Source: Arthrobacter nitroguajacolicus_D (GTDB lineage Bacteria > Actinomycetota > Actinomycetes > Actinomycetales > Micrococcaceae). Taken from it: a DNA stretch of 64,000 bases. How positions within the stretch are numbered: position 1 is the first letter of the stretch; each line of letters opens with the position of its first letter. The translations under genes were made by a program, and so were the position numbers. Below are positions 35,751-42,511 of this stretch, in pieces. A model generated the notes under the pieces. That model worked only from the letters and a program-made list of their open reading frames with translations, had not been told where the DNA came from and ran no database searches. The stretch lies in the NCBI RefSeq assembly GCF_031455195.1, contig NZ_JAVDSH010000003.1:62001-126000 (forward strand), given 5' to 3'.

Positions 35751-35787
35751 CAGTCCCCCAACACCCGTCGTCCGCTAAGGAGTCTTC

Positions 35788-36090
35788 ATGCTTTCACTCG
35801 TCGTGGTGGTTCTTGCAGCCATTGCCACAGGCTTTATTGTCTGGGCCAACGACAAGCGGCACGGCAGATACGGCGTCGCCCTTCCGGTGGGTGTCTCAAC
35901 GGCTGTTGCGGCGCTGAGCTGGATTGCCTTCATCAGCGCCGGCCTGGGCTACCAGCCGGGGGTCACGTGGATTCCGTGGGTTCTCCCCATCGTCATTGGA
36001 ACCGCAGCAGCTGCGGCCGTAGTGGTCTACCTGGGCCGGACGCGGACCAAGCACGATACCGAGGCCCTCACCAAGGCCCTCCGGCTCTAA
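35788..36090 (+). CDS. Small membrane protein of unknown function
   Basis: A 100-residue protein with three predicted membrane helices: MLSLVVVVLAAIATGFIVW, ALPVGVSTAVAALSWIAFIS and WIPWVLPIVIGTAAAAAVVV. A short charged loop (ANDKRHGRYG) and a basic C-terminus (LGRTRTKHDTEAL) suggest the tail is cytosolic. TAAGGAG precedes the ATG. I do not recognise the family beyond its presence next to DUF3107 in related actinobacteria. Confidence 0.85.
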   Translation: MLSLVVVVLAAIATGFIVWANDKRHGRYGVALPVGVSTAVAALSWIAFISAGLGYQPGVTWIPWVLPIVIGTAAAAAVVVYLGRTRTKHDTEALTKALRL

Positions 36091-36100
36091 CGGCACCTGA

Positions 36101-36140
36101 CACCAATGGCCATCACCCGCGCGGGTGATGGCCATTGGTG
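36101..36140. terminator. 40-base perfect palindrome between the membrane protein and thiG
   Basis: The 20 bases from 36101 are the exact reverse complement of the 20 bases to 36140, with no unpaired centre. It lies 10 bases after the stop of the membrane protein gene and 21 bases from the thiG stop, between convergent genes, so a bidirectional terminator is the simplest reading. There is no U tract on either side. Confidence 0.75.
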
Positions 36141-36161
36141 GTTAACGCGCTCCCAGTACCC

Positions 36162-36959
36162 CTAAAGGAACTCGGCCCGTCCCTCCATGGCGGAGGACGC
36201 CAGAGCGTGTTCCCGCCGGGGAATCCGGCCCGCCTTTTTGGCCAAACGGCCGGCTATGACGGCGTGCTTGAAGGCTTCTCCCATTTGCACCGGGTTCTGC
36301 GCGCGCGTCACGGCGGTGGCCAGGAGGACGGCGTCGCAGCCCAGTTCCATCGCCAGCGCCGCATCGGAAGCGGTTCCGATCCCGGCGTCGAGAACCACGG
36401 GCACCGACGCCCGCGACACGATCAGCTCAATGTTGTGCGGGTTCAGGATTCCCAGGCCCGTGCCGATGGGTGAGCCCAGGGGCATCACCGCGGTGGCGCC
36501 GAGGTTTTCCAGCCGCAGGGCAAGGACAGGGTCGTCATTGGTGTAAGCGAAGACCTTGAATCCGCGGTTCACCAGCTGCTCTGTGGCTTCCACCAGTTCC
36601 ACGGCATCGGGCAGGAGTGTGTGCTCGTCCGCGATGACTTCCAGCTTCACCCAATCGGTCTCCAGCGCCTCGCGGGCAAGTTCGGCGGTCATGACGGCGT
36701 CCTTCGCTGTGAAGCAGCCGGCCGTGTTGGGCAACACCCGGATGTTGTGGTCCACCAGGAGCTGGAAGAGCGACCCGGTTTCGGCCGGGGAATAGCGCCG
36801 CATGGCAACGGTGGTCAGCTCCGTGCCGGAGGCCAGGAGCGCAGCGCCCAAACCGTCCAGGCTCGGGGCACCCCCGGTTCCCATGATCAGTCGCGAACCA
36901 AAGTCGACGCCGTCGATCACCAAGGCGTCGGTGCTGGGGGCAGTGCTTGTTGTGGTCAT
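36162..36959 (-). CDS. thiG: Thiazole synthase
   Basis: A 265-residue TIM-barrel enzyme that builds the thiazole phosphate from deoxyxylulose phosphate, dehydroglycine and sulfur from ThiS thiocarboxylate. Schiff-base Lys105 is in TDWVKLEVIAD; LIMGTGGAPSLD, NTAGCFTAKDAVMTAEL and VVLDAGIGTASDAALAMELG are family motifs. The C-terminus RREHALASSAMEGRAEF is typical. It is the last gene of thiO-thiS-thiG, 3 bases after thiS, and so under the TPP riboswitch. Confidence 0.95.
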   Translation of the reverse strand: MTTTSTAPSTDALVIDGVDFGSRLIMGTGGAPSLDGLGAALLASGTELTTVAMRRYSPAETGSLFQLLVDHNIRVLPNTAGCFTAKDAVMTAELAREALETDWVKLEVIADEHTLLPDAVELVEATEQLVNRGFKVFAYTNDDPVLALRLENLGATAVMPLGSPIGTGLGILNPHNIELIVSRASVPVVLDAGIGTASDAALAMELGCDAVLLATAVTRAQNPVQMGEAFKHAVIAGRLAKKAGRIPRREHALASSAMEGRAEFL

Positions 36960-36962
36960 TGT

Positions 36963-37199
36963 TCAGCCTCCCTGGACTGCTGTAACGAGTTCGAGTTCAT
37001 CGCCGTCGGCGAGCGCTGTTGCCGCCCACTGGCTGCGTGGCACCACCTCGGAATTGCGCGCGACGGCGACACCCAGCTTGCCGCCGTCGGCCGCCTGTCC
37101 GCGGTGGTCCAGGACACGGCCGGTGATGGCGGTGACGAGCGTGCTGACAGAGGCGTCATCGGCCACTGCATGGTCGGATCCATTGAGTTTGATGTTCAT
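36963..37199 (-). CDS. thiS: Sulfur carrier protein ThiS
   Basis: A 78-residue ubiquitin-fold carrier ending in the required Gly-Gly (LELVTAVQGG), which is adenylated and converted to a thiocarboxylate for thiazole formation. It starts MNIKLNGSDHAV and has the typical ALADGDELELV segment. Its ATG overlaps the thiO stop as ATGA. The longer-than-usual middle (DHRGQAADGGKLGVAVARNSEV) is common in actinobacterial ThiS. Confidence 0.93.
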   Translation of the reverse strand: MNIKLNGSDHAVADDASVSTLVTAITGRVLDHRGQAADGGKLGVAVARNSEVVPRSQWAATALADGDELELVTAVQGG

Positions 37200-38449
37200 G
37201 CGGTTTCCTTGCTGCGGACGTGTGCTGGGATGAAGTTCCGTGGATCGGGGGCGCTGGCCGTAAAGCGGTCAGGGCGGAAAGGGGCCCACCGTGGATCGGC
37301 TGAGCCGTTGATCAGTTCGCCGACAATCCTTGCGGCTACCGGTGTCAGCAGGACTCCGTGACGGAAGAACCCGGTGGCAACCACCAGGCCCTCGATGTCG
37401 CCCTCGGTTCCGGCGACGCGGCCAAGCAAAGGCGCGTTGTCCGGCGTCCCTGGCCTGGCTCGGGCTGTTGCCTCGAGGAGTTCCAGTTCCGCGACCGCGG
37501 GGACCAGGACCTGGGCGTCGCGCAGGAGTTGGTACACGCCACCGGCCGAGACGGCATTGGACGCCGTGGACAGTCCGTCCTCACGCTGGGTGGCACCGAT
37601 CACCACCGTGCCGTCGTCGCGGGGGACGATGTAGACCGGAACACCCCGCACTATCCCCCGCACGGTGGAGGTGACCAGTGGTTGCAGGCTTTCCGGAACC
37701 CGAAGCCTGAGAATGTCGCCATAGACAGGCCGCAGGGGAAGCGTGAGTCCCTCGGGCAGGCCCGTCAAGCCGGCTGCGCCGAGCCCGTTGGCGACCACGG
37801 TCTCGGCGGCAACCACGCTGACGCCCGAGTCGAGTTCGACTCCTGCAACCCTCCCCTCGTCCCACAGCACGCGCTCCGCCAGGGCTTCCAGGGCGAATCC
37901 ATGGTTCGCCCCCGCGACCCACGTGGGATCATCCGGCGAATGCGCGGCCAGCCCGGCCAGGAGGCAGTCCGCGAGCCTGCGCGGGTCCACCTGGTGGTCG
38001 GCGGGGATGTCGAAGGCGCAGGAAATTTGTGGACTGAGCAGGGGTTCACGCGCCCTCGCGTCCCGGAGGGCAAGGGGTTCCACGCCCAGGCCGGCAGCCG
38101 TCTGTACCGTACGGAGGTCTGCGAGCGCCCGTCGGTCGGCGGCGTCGGCACCCACGGCGAGGGTCGGCGTCGTGCGGTATCCGGCTGCGTCCACGCCTCC
38201 GGTGAGTGTGGCGACAAAAGACGGCCACAGCCGCGAGGATTCGACCATGAGTTCCAGGAGGTCTTCTTCCTGGTAGTGCAGTTCACTGACGGGTGCCAAC
38301 ATCCCGGCAGCTGCGAAGGTTGCGCCGCTGGCGGGGTGGGGGTCGATGAGGACGACTGAGCGGGCCAGCCTGCGCGCCTGGTGGGCGATGCCCAATCCGA
38401 TGATGCCGCCGCCGATGATGGCCACATCTGCATGAATGGCGTCTGCCAT
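37196..38449 (-). CDS. thiO: Glycine oxidase ThiO
   Basis: A 417-residue FAD-dependent oxidase of the DAO family. It oxidises glycine to the imine needed by ThiG. FAD motif VAIIGGGIIGLGIAHQARRL at the N-terminus, GATFAAAGMLAPVSE after it, and the C-terminal RPGTPDNAPLLGRVAG and GLVVATGFFRHGVLLTP are typical. The ATG at 38447-38449 is 10 bases past the 3' end of the TPP riboswitch, whose last G-rich strand also supplies the ribosome site. It is the first gene of thiO-thiS-thiG. Confidence 0.93.
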   Translation of the reverse strand: MADAIHADVAIIGGGIIGLGIAHQARRLARSVVLIDPHPASGATFAAAGMLAPVSELHYQEEDLLELMVESSRLWPSFVATLTGGVDAAGYRTTPTLAVGADAADRRALADLRTVQTAAGLGVEPLALRDARAREPLLSPQISCAFDIPADHQVDPRRLADCLLAGLAAHSPDDPTWVAGANHGFALEALAERVLWDEGRVAGVELDSGVSVVAAETVVANGLGAAGLTGLPEGLTLPLRPVYGDILRLRVPESLQPLVTSTVRGIVRGVPVYIVPRDDGTVVIGATQREDGLSTASNAVSAGGVYQLLRDAQVLVPAVAELELLEATARARPGTPDNAPLLGRVAGTEGDIEGLVVATGFFRHGVLLTPVAARIVGELINGSADPRWAPFRPDRFTASAPDPRNFIPAHVRSKETA

Positions 38450-38455
38450 GTGTTC

Positions 38456-38556
38456 CCTTCCCTACGCCGGTATTAGCCGGATCAGGTCAAGCGGTCGGCT
38501 CTGAAGCCCTCTCAGCCGGACGGTCACAAAGTCGAACGTCGCGGCTCCCGCAGTAC
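38456..38556 (-). ncRNA. TPP (THI-element) riboswitch upstream of thiO
   Basis: Read on the minus strand, the conserved THI-box parts occur in order: GGGAGCC, then CTGAGAGGGC (38506-38515), then GACCTGATCCGGCTAATACC and GCGTAGGGAAGGG. These form the pyrimidine- and pyrophosphate-binding helices of the thiamin pyrophosphate aptamer. The final TAGGGAAGGGA strand lies 5-15 bases before the thiO ATG and doubles as its Shine-Dalgarno sequence, so ligand binding should block translation initiation. The 5' boundary is approximate. Confidence 0.92.
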
Positions 38557-38575
38557 GTGCCCAGTTTAGAGGAAC

Positions 38576-38581
38576 TACTCT
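38576..38581 (+). promoter_or_regulatory. -10 element of leaderless thiE
   Basis: TACTCT seven bases (GGTTCCC) before the thiE ATG. It implies a leaderless transcript that starts outside the riboswitch and on the other strand. Confidence 0.5.
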
Positions 38582-38588
38582 GGTTCCC

Positions 38589-39275
38589 ATGACCCAGCCT
38601 GAATCCCTCGCCTCAGCCCGACTCTATTTGTGCACCGATGCCCGGAAGCGGCAGGGCGATTTCGAAGACTTCATCGATGCCGCCTTCGAAGGTGGGGTGG
38701 ACATTATCCAGCTCCGGGACAAGTCGATCGAGGCAGCCGAAGAACTGGAACTCTTGGCCATCCTGCGCAGTGTGGCCGAGCGGCATGGACGGCTGTGGGC
38801 TGTCAACGATCGGGCCGATATTGCCAGTGTTTCCGGGGCTCCTGTATTCCACGTGGGCCAGAAGGACCTGCCCTTGACGGTTGCCCGCACCTTCCTCCCC
38901 TCCCCTGCCGCGATCGGGCTTTCCACGCATACTCCGGAGCAGGTCAATGCTGCCATCGCGGCTTCGACCGGCGACGGCGGCCTGGACTACTTCTGTGTTG
39001 GTCCGGTCTGGGCGACACCCACCAAACCGGGGCGCGAAGCAGTAGGGCCGGACCTGGTCACATATGCCGCAGAAGCGATGAAGCGTGCCGACGAAGCGAC
39101 AGGTGGTGCCGTGCAGCTGCCTTGGTTCGCGATCGGGGGCATTGACCTGGGCAACGTGGAACAGGTCCTTGCTGCGGGAGCCAGCAGGATCGTCGTCGTC
39201 CGTGCCATCACGGAAGCAGGAGACCCGACGGCGGCGGCCAAGGCGTTGCTCGAAGCCTTGGACGCCGCCGCGTAA
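38589..39275 (+). CDS. thiE: Thiamine phosphate synthase
   Basis: A 228-residue TIM-barrel enzyme that joins HMP pyrophosphate and the thiazole phosphate into thiamine phosphate. DIIQLRDKSIEAAEE (pyrophosphate contacts), WAVNDRADIASVSG, FHVGQKDLP, IGLSTHTPEQ, YFCVGPVWATPTKPGR and WFAIGGIDLGN are the family motifs in order. It is divergent from thiO; its own promoter (TACTCT) has no leader, so thiE is not expected to be controlled by the TPP riboswitch. Confidence 0.94.
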   Translation: MTQPESLASARLYLCTDARKRQGDFEDFIDAAFEGGVDIIQLRDKSIEAAEELELLAILRSVAERHGRLWAVNDRADIASVSGAPVFHVGQKDLPLTVARTFLPSPAAIGLSTHTPEQVNAAIAASTGDGGLDYFCVGPVWATPTKPGREAVGPDLVTYAAEAMKRADEATGGAVQLPWFAIGGIDLGNVEQVLAAGASRIVVVRAITEAGDPTAAAKALLEALDAAA

Positions 39276-39385
39276 CGGTCCTCAAGGGCCGCACACTGTC
39301 GGTGGTTGGTCAGGAAGGTCCACGTTGGCCGAGGCGCCGTGGCAGGACCGTGGGTGACGTCACGGCCGGGTATGCCTCCGGGTCG

Positions 39386-40453
39386 CTATCGCCGGTCATG
39401 GTTGCTCCTTGGCGGTTCGTCATCAATGCGTGCGCCGGAGGTGCTGCGGCGGTATCCAAACAGCGGATCCAGTGCCTGCATATCCTGGATGGTAGCCGTT
39501 CCGAAGGGAGGCTTCGCCGGTGCTGGAAGTTCCCGGCGGCCCTGACCCCGGGTCGCCCAGAGACTGGCCGCAATGGATACACCCAGGATCGCGGCAATGA
39601 CTGCCAGCGAGATGGGGGTGGGGATGTAATAGATGTCGATCTTGAGGAGCATCTTGATGCCCACCCAGATCAGTACCAGTGCCAGGCCGATCTTGAGGTA
39701 AATGAACCTATGGATCAGATCGGCCAGGAGGAAGTACATTGCACGCAGTCCGAGGATCGCAAAAGCATTCGCGGTGAAGACGAGGAAAACCTCATCTGTG
39801 ACAGCGAAGATGGCCGGGATGGAGTCGACAGCGAAGATGATGTCCGTGACTTCCACCAGGACAAGTACGGCGAGTAACGGGGTGGCGAGCAGGGCGCCGT
39901 TCCTGCGGATCAGGAACCGCTGGCCGTGGAAGTCGTTGGTCATGGGCACCCTGTTGCGGAAGAACGCCAAGGCCTTGGACTTCTCCGGGTCCAGCGGATC
40001 ATTGCGGTGCCGGATCATTCGGTAGCCGGTGACCAGCAGGAGCGCCGCGAACAGGTACAGCACCCAGCCGGCACTGGCGATGATGGCCGATCCTGCAGCA
40101 ATGAAGATCCCCCGGAAGACCAAGGCTCCCAGGACCCCCAGAAACAAGACCCTGTGCTGATATACACGCGGTACGGCAAAGTACGTGAAAATGATGGCCC
40201 AGACAAACACGTTGTCAACGGCGAGGGACTTCTCGATCAGATAGCCGGCGAAGTACTGCTGCCCAAACTCCGCCCCGTAGAGCTGCCACACGAGCACACC
40301 GAAGCCGACACCGAAGGCCACCCACACGGCCGACCAGAGGGCCGCTTCCCGGACACTGATCACGTGCGCTTTACGGTGGGCGAACAGGTCAACTGCCAGC
40401 ATCAGGACAATGACGCCGATAACAGCCAACCAAGCCCATAAGGGAGCATTCAT
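39386..40453 (-). CDS. TerC family integral membrane protein (Alx-like)
   Basis: A 355-residue protein with about nine membrane helices. Typical TerC text includes IEKSLAVDNVFVWAIIFTYF, HRVLFLGVLGALVFRGIFI, LVLVEVTDIIFAVDSIPAIFAV (acidic, membrane-embedded metal-site residues) and ILGLRAMYFLLADLIHRF. Related Alx/TerC proteins export or buffer manganese; the Mn-sensing riboswitch class seen directly upstream supports that role here more than tellurite resistance. The last 50 residues are polar. The nearest plus-strand gene, RNB, is divergent. Confidence 0.92.
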   Translation of the reverse strand: MNAPLWAWLAVIGVIVLMLAVDLFAHRKAHVISVREAALWSAVWVAFGVGFGVLVWQLYGAEFGQQYFAGYLIEKSLAVDNVFVWAIIFTYFAVPRVYQHRVLFLGVLGALVFRGIFIAAGSAIIASAGWVLYLFAALLLVTGYRMIRHRNDPLDPEKSKALAFFRNRVPMTNDFHGQRFLIRRNGALLATPLLAVLVLVEVTDIIFAVDSIPAIFAVTDEVFLVFTANAFAILGLRAMYFLLADLIHRFIYLKIGLALVLIWVGIKMLLKIDIYYIPTPISLAVIAAILGVSIAASLWATRGQGRRELPAPAKPPFGTATIQDMQALDPLFGYRRSTSGARIDDEPPRSNHDRR

Positions 40454-40484
40454 CAGGAAACCCGCTTCCAGTCAGTAAACCCAA

Positions 40485-40584
40485 CTGGAGGTCTTTCCCG
40501 GCGCCCGCAGGAGCCTGTTCCACCGGGCCGGACTGAGCCGGCCGGACTGACGACGGAACAATCAGGGGATACTCCCCTCCGTGG
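40485..40584 (-). ncRNA. yybP-ykoY-type (manganese) riboswitch upstream of terC
   Basis: On the minus strand GGAGGGGAGTATCCCC (complement of 40565-40580) carries the invariant GGGGAGUA loop, and about 70 bases later GCGCCGGGAAAGACCTCC (ending 40487) gives the matching CCGGG-AAGACCUCC side; GGAGG pairs with CCTCC to close the aptamer. A hairpin-rich, GC-rich middle connects them. This is the consensus order of the yybP-ykoY class, which binds Mn2+ and often precedes alx/terC-family genes. It ends about 31 bases before the terC ATG. Confidence 0.82.
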
Positions 40585-40719
40585 AAATAGTGAAGCATGC
40601 TTCACCTGTTGTGGCAACGGTCTTCGTTGGTCTCCATTCAAGTCCGGAAACATGCGCCGGAACAGCTGCCGGACTCTGATGTTCCTGGAAGCGTCCAAGA
40701 CTATCCGCCTGTTTCGGGC

Positions 40720-40725
40720 TACCCT
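40720..40725 (+). promoter_or_regulatory. -10 element of the leaderless RNB gene
   Basis: TACCCT seven bases (GATTTTC) before the GTG at 40733. It supports that start over in-frame upstream ATG codons at 40652 and 40679. Confidence 0.5.
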
Positions 40726-40732
40726 GATTTTC

Positions 40733-42235
40733 GTGTCACATCATCGGATTGCACCCAACGTCGACGACTCGTCGGACCAGCTCGCAGCGGCCCTCGCCGC
40801 ACTCCGGACGGAGCTGGAACTCCCAGGCGCCTACCCCGCGGGGGCAGTGGAAGAAGCCCGAGAAGCCGTGGCGGACCTGAAGCTGCCTGAACGCGACCTT
40901 CGGGACATTCCGTTTGTCACCATCGACCCCGCCACGTCGACAGACCTGGACCAAGCGCTGTTCATAGAGCGCGCCGGTGACGGTTACAAGGTCCTCTACG
41001 CGATCGCCGACGTTCCCTCCTTCGTGGCTCCCGGTGGTGCCCTCGACACGGAGACACGCCGGCGCGGCCAGACCTTCTATGCTCCGGATGGACGCATTCC
41101 CCTGCACCCGGAAGTCATCAGCGAACATGCCGGCAGCCTGCTGGCAGAGCAGGACTGTGGCGCCTTCGTCTGGGATTTCGTCCTGGACGCGCAGGCCGAA
41201 ACAGTGACGGTGACAGTAGGCCGCGCCACCGTGCGCAGCCGGGCCAAGCTAAGTTACAAGGGCGTCCAGGAGCAGATCGACGACGGAACGGCACCGCCCG
41301 TATTGCAGCTCCTCAAGGAAGTGGGGTTGAAGCGGGTTGAACTCGAACGCCTCCGCGGCGGCGCGAGCCTGAACATGCCCGAACAGGAGATCGTCCAAGC
41401 GGCCGACGGCGGCGGGTACAGGATCGTTGCTGCCCCGTCGTTGCCGGTGGAGGACTGGAACGCGCAGATTTCACTCATGACCGGGATGGCGGCAGCACAG
41501 CTGATGCTGGACGGCAAGGTTGGCATACTGCGCACCATGCCCGCACCGGACGAACGCTCCCTGCGGCACTTCAAAACGCAGACCACGGCCCTTGGTAAAC
41601 CCTGGAACGGACGGATCAGCTACGGCGAATACCTGCGGACCCTGGACGCATCAGACCCGAAGCAACTCGCCATCCTGCACTCAGCCGGGACATTGTTCAG
41701 GGGTGCCAACTACACACCTTTCGACGGTGAGGTACCTGAGGTTGTCATCCAAGCAGCGATCGGCGCACCGTACGCCCATACGACTGCACCGTTGCGGCGC
41801 CTGATTGACCGGTTCGTCCTGGTCATCTGCGAGGCACTGAGCAACAACCACGACATCCCTGCCTGGGCCCGGGAAGCCTTGCCATCCCTGCCCGAGATCA
41901 TGGCCTCGTCCGACCAGTTGGCTGGCCGCCTCGAACGTGCCGCCTTGGACACGGTGGAGGCGGCGCTGGTCGCCAACCACATCGGCCAGGAGTTCGATGC
42001 CGTCGTCATTTCCGGCTCAAAGCCAAACGGATCGGGAAACGGCAATGGGAACGGCAAGGGCAACGGCACCGGGAAGGCCAACGGGAACGGCGGCCCCTAC
42101 GGAATCGTCCAGATAAGGGAACCCGCCGTGACCGCCCGCTGCGATGGCGAACTGGAGTCCGGGACCGAAGTCCGCGTCCGGCTCGTCAAGGCTGACATCG
42201 CAAGCCGTGAGATTCGGTTTGAACTGCTGCCGTAG
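40733..42235 (+). CDS. RNB-domain exoribonuclease (RNase II/R-related)
   Basis: About 500 residues. The RNB catalytic domain occupies most of the protein: FVTIDPATSTDLDQALFIE carries the metal-binding Asp residues, and YAHTTAPLRRLIDRFV near 350 is the conserved C-terminal RNB motif. Only a short region follows that could form an S1-like fold (QIREPAVTARCDGELES). Between them is an insert of Gly-Asn/Lys repeats (GSGNGNGNGKGNGTGK) of about 22 residues, a flexible linker with a repetitive DNA sequence (42030-42093). Cold-shock domains at the N-terminus, present in E. coli RNase R, are absent. Role: 3'-5' RNA degradation. Confidence 0.88.
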   Translation: MSHHRIAPNVDDSSDQLAAALAALRTELELPGAYPAGAVEEAREAVADLKLPERDLRDIPFVTIDPATSTDLDQALFIERAGDGYKVLYAIADVPSFVAPGGALDTETRRRGQTFYAPDGRIPLHPEVISEHAGSLLAEQDCGAFVWDFVLDAQAETVTVTVGRATVRSRAKLSYKGVQEQIDDGTAPPVLQLLKEVGLKRVELERLRGGASLNMPEQEIVQAADGGGYRIVAAPSLPVEDWNAQISLMTGMAAAQLMLDGKVGILRTMPAPDERSLRHFKTQTTALGKPWNGRISYGEYLRTLDASDPKQLAILHSAGTLFRGANYTPFDGEVPEVVIQAAIGAPYAHTTAPLRRLIDRFVLVICEALSNNHDIPAWAREALPSLPEIMASSDQLAGRLERAALDTVEAALVANHIGQEFDAVVISGSKPNGSGNGNGNGKGNGTGKANGNGGPYGIVQIREPAVTARCDGELESGTEVRVRLVKADIASREIRFELLP

Positions 42236-42511
42236 TACCGTTCCACCCGGGATCCGGGCTTTCCGGCTCCCAGAGGATAGACTGGGCGTGTAGTAATGGA
42301 TGCCCGGTCGTTGATTCAGTTAATTTTTGAACTCAACAAGCCCGCCCCTACGCGATCTTGAGATGTACCAACTGGTCACCAGTGCCAGTACTTAGATAGC
42401 CCGCGATCGGCTTCCACTGGACTTGCTTGCGCGCCCGTTCGTGCTCCGGTACGGCTCCACCGCTCCGTTGAGCATGCAGCGCCATTGCCCAAATGAATAA
42501 GGAAACTCCCT
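42236..42511 (+). promoter_or_regulatory. Long 5' region of the DEAD-box helicase gene
   Basis: 276 bases without a gene. TAGACT near 42276 preceded by a GC-rich stretch may be a -10 box, which would give a leader of about 220 bases with an AT-rich part (TTGATTCAGTTAATTTTTGAACTCAAC in pieces) able to fold. Long leaders are common for DEAD-box RNA helicase genes under cold or autoregulatory control. AAGGAAACTCCCT before the GTG is a clear ribosome site. Confidence 0.4.

Noticed and set aside
39354..39363. Palindrome GTGACGTCAC between thiE and terC
   Set aside because: Ten-base palindromes are expected by chance in a 64-kb window, and it lies past both stops with no promoter nearby.
39386..40453. 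Tellurite resistance as the role of the TerC protein
   Set aside because: No other ter genes are near, and the upstream riboswitch class points to manganese.
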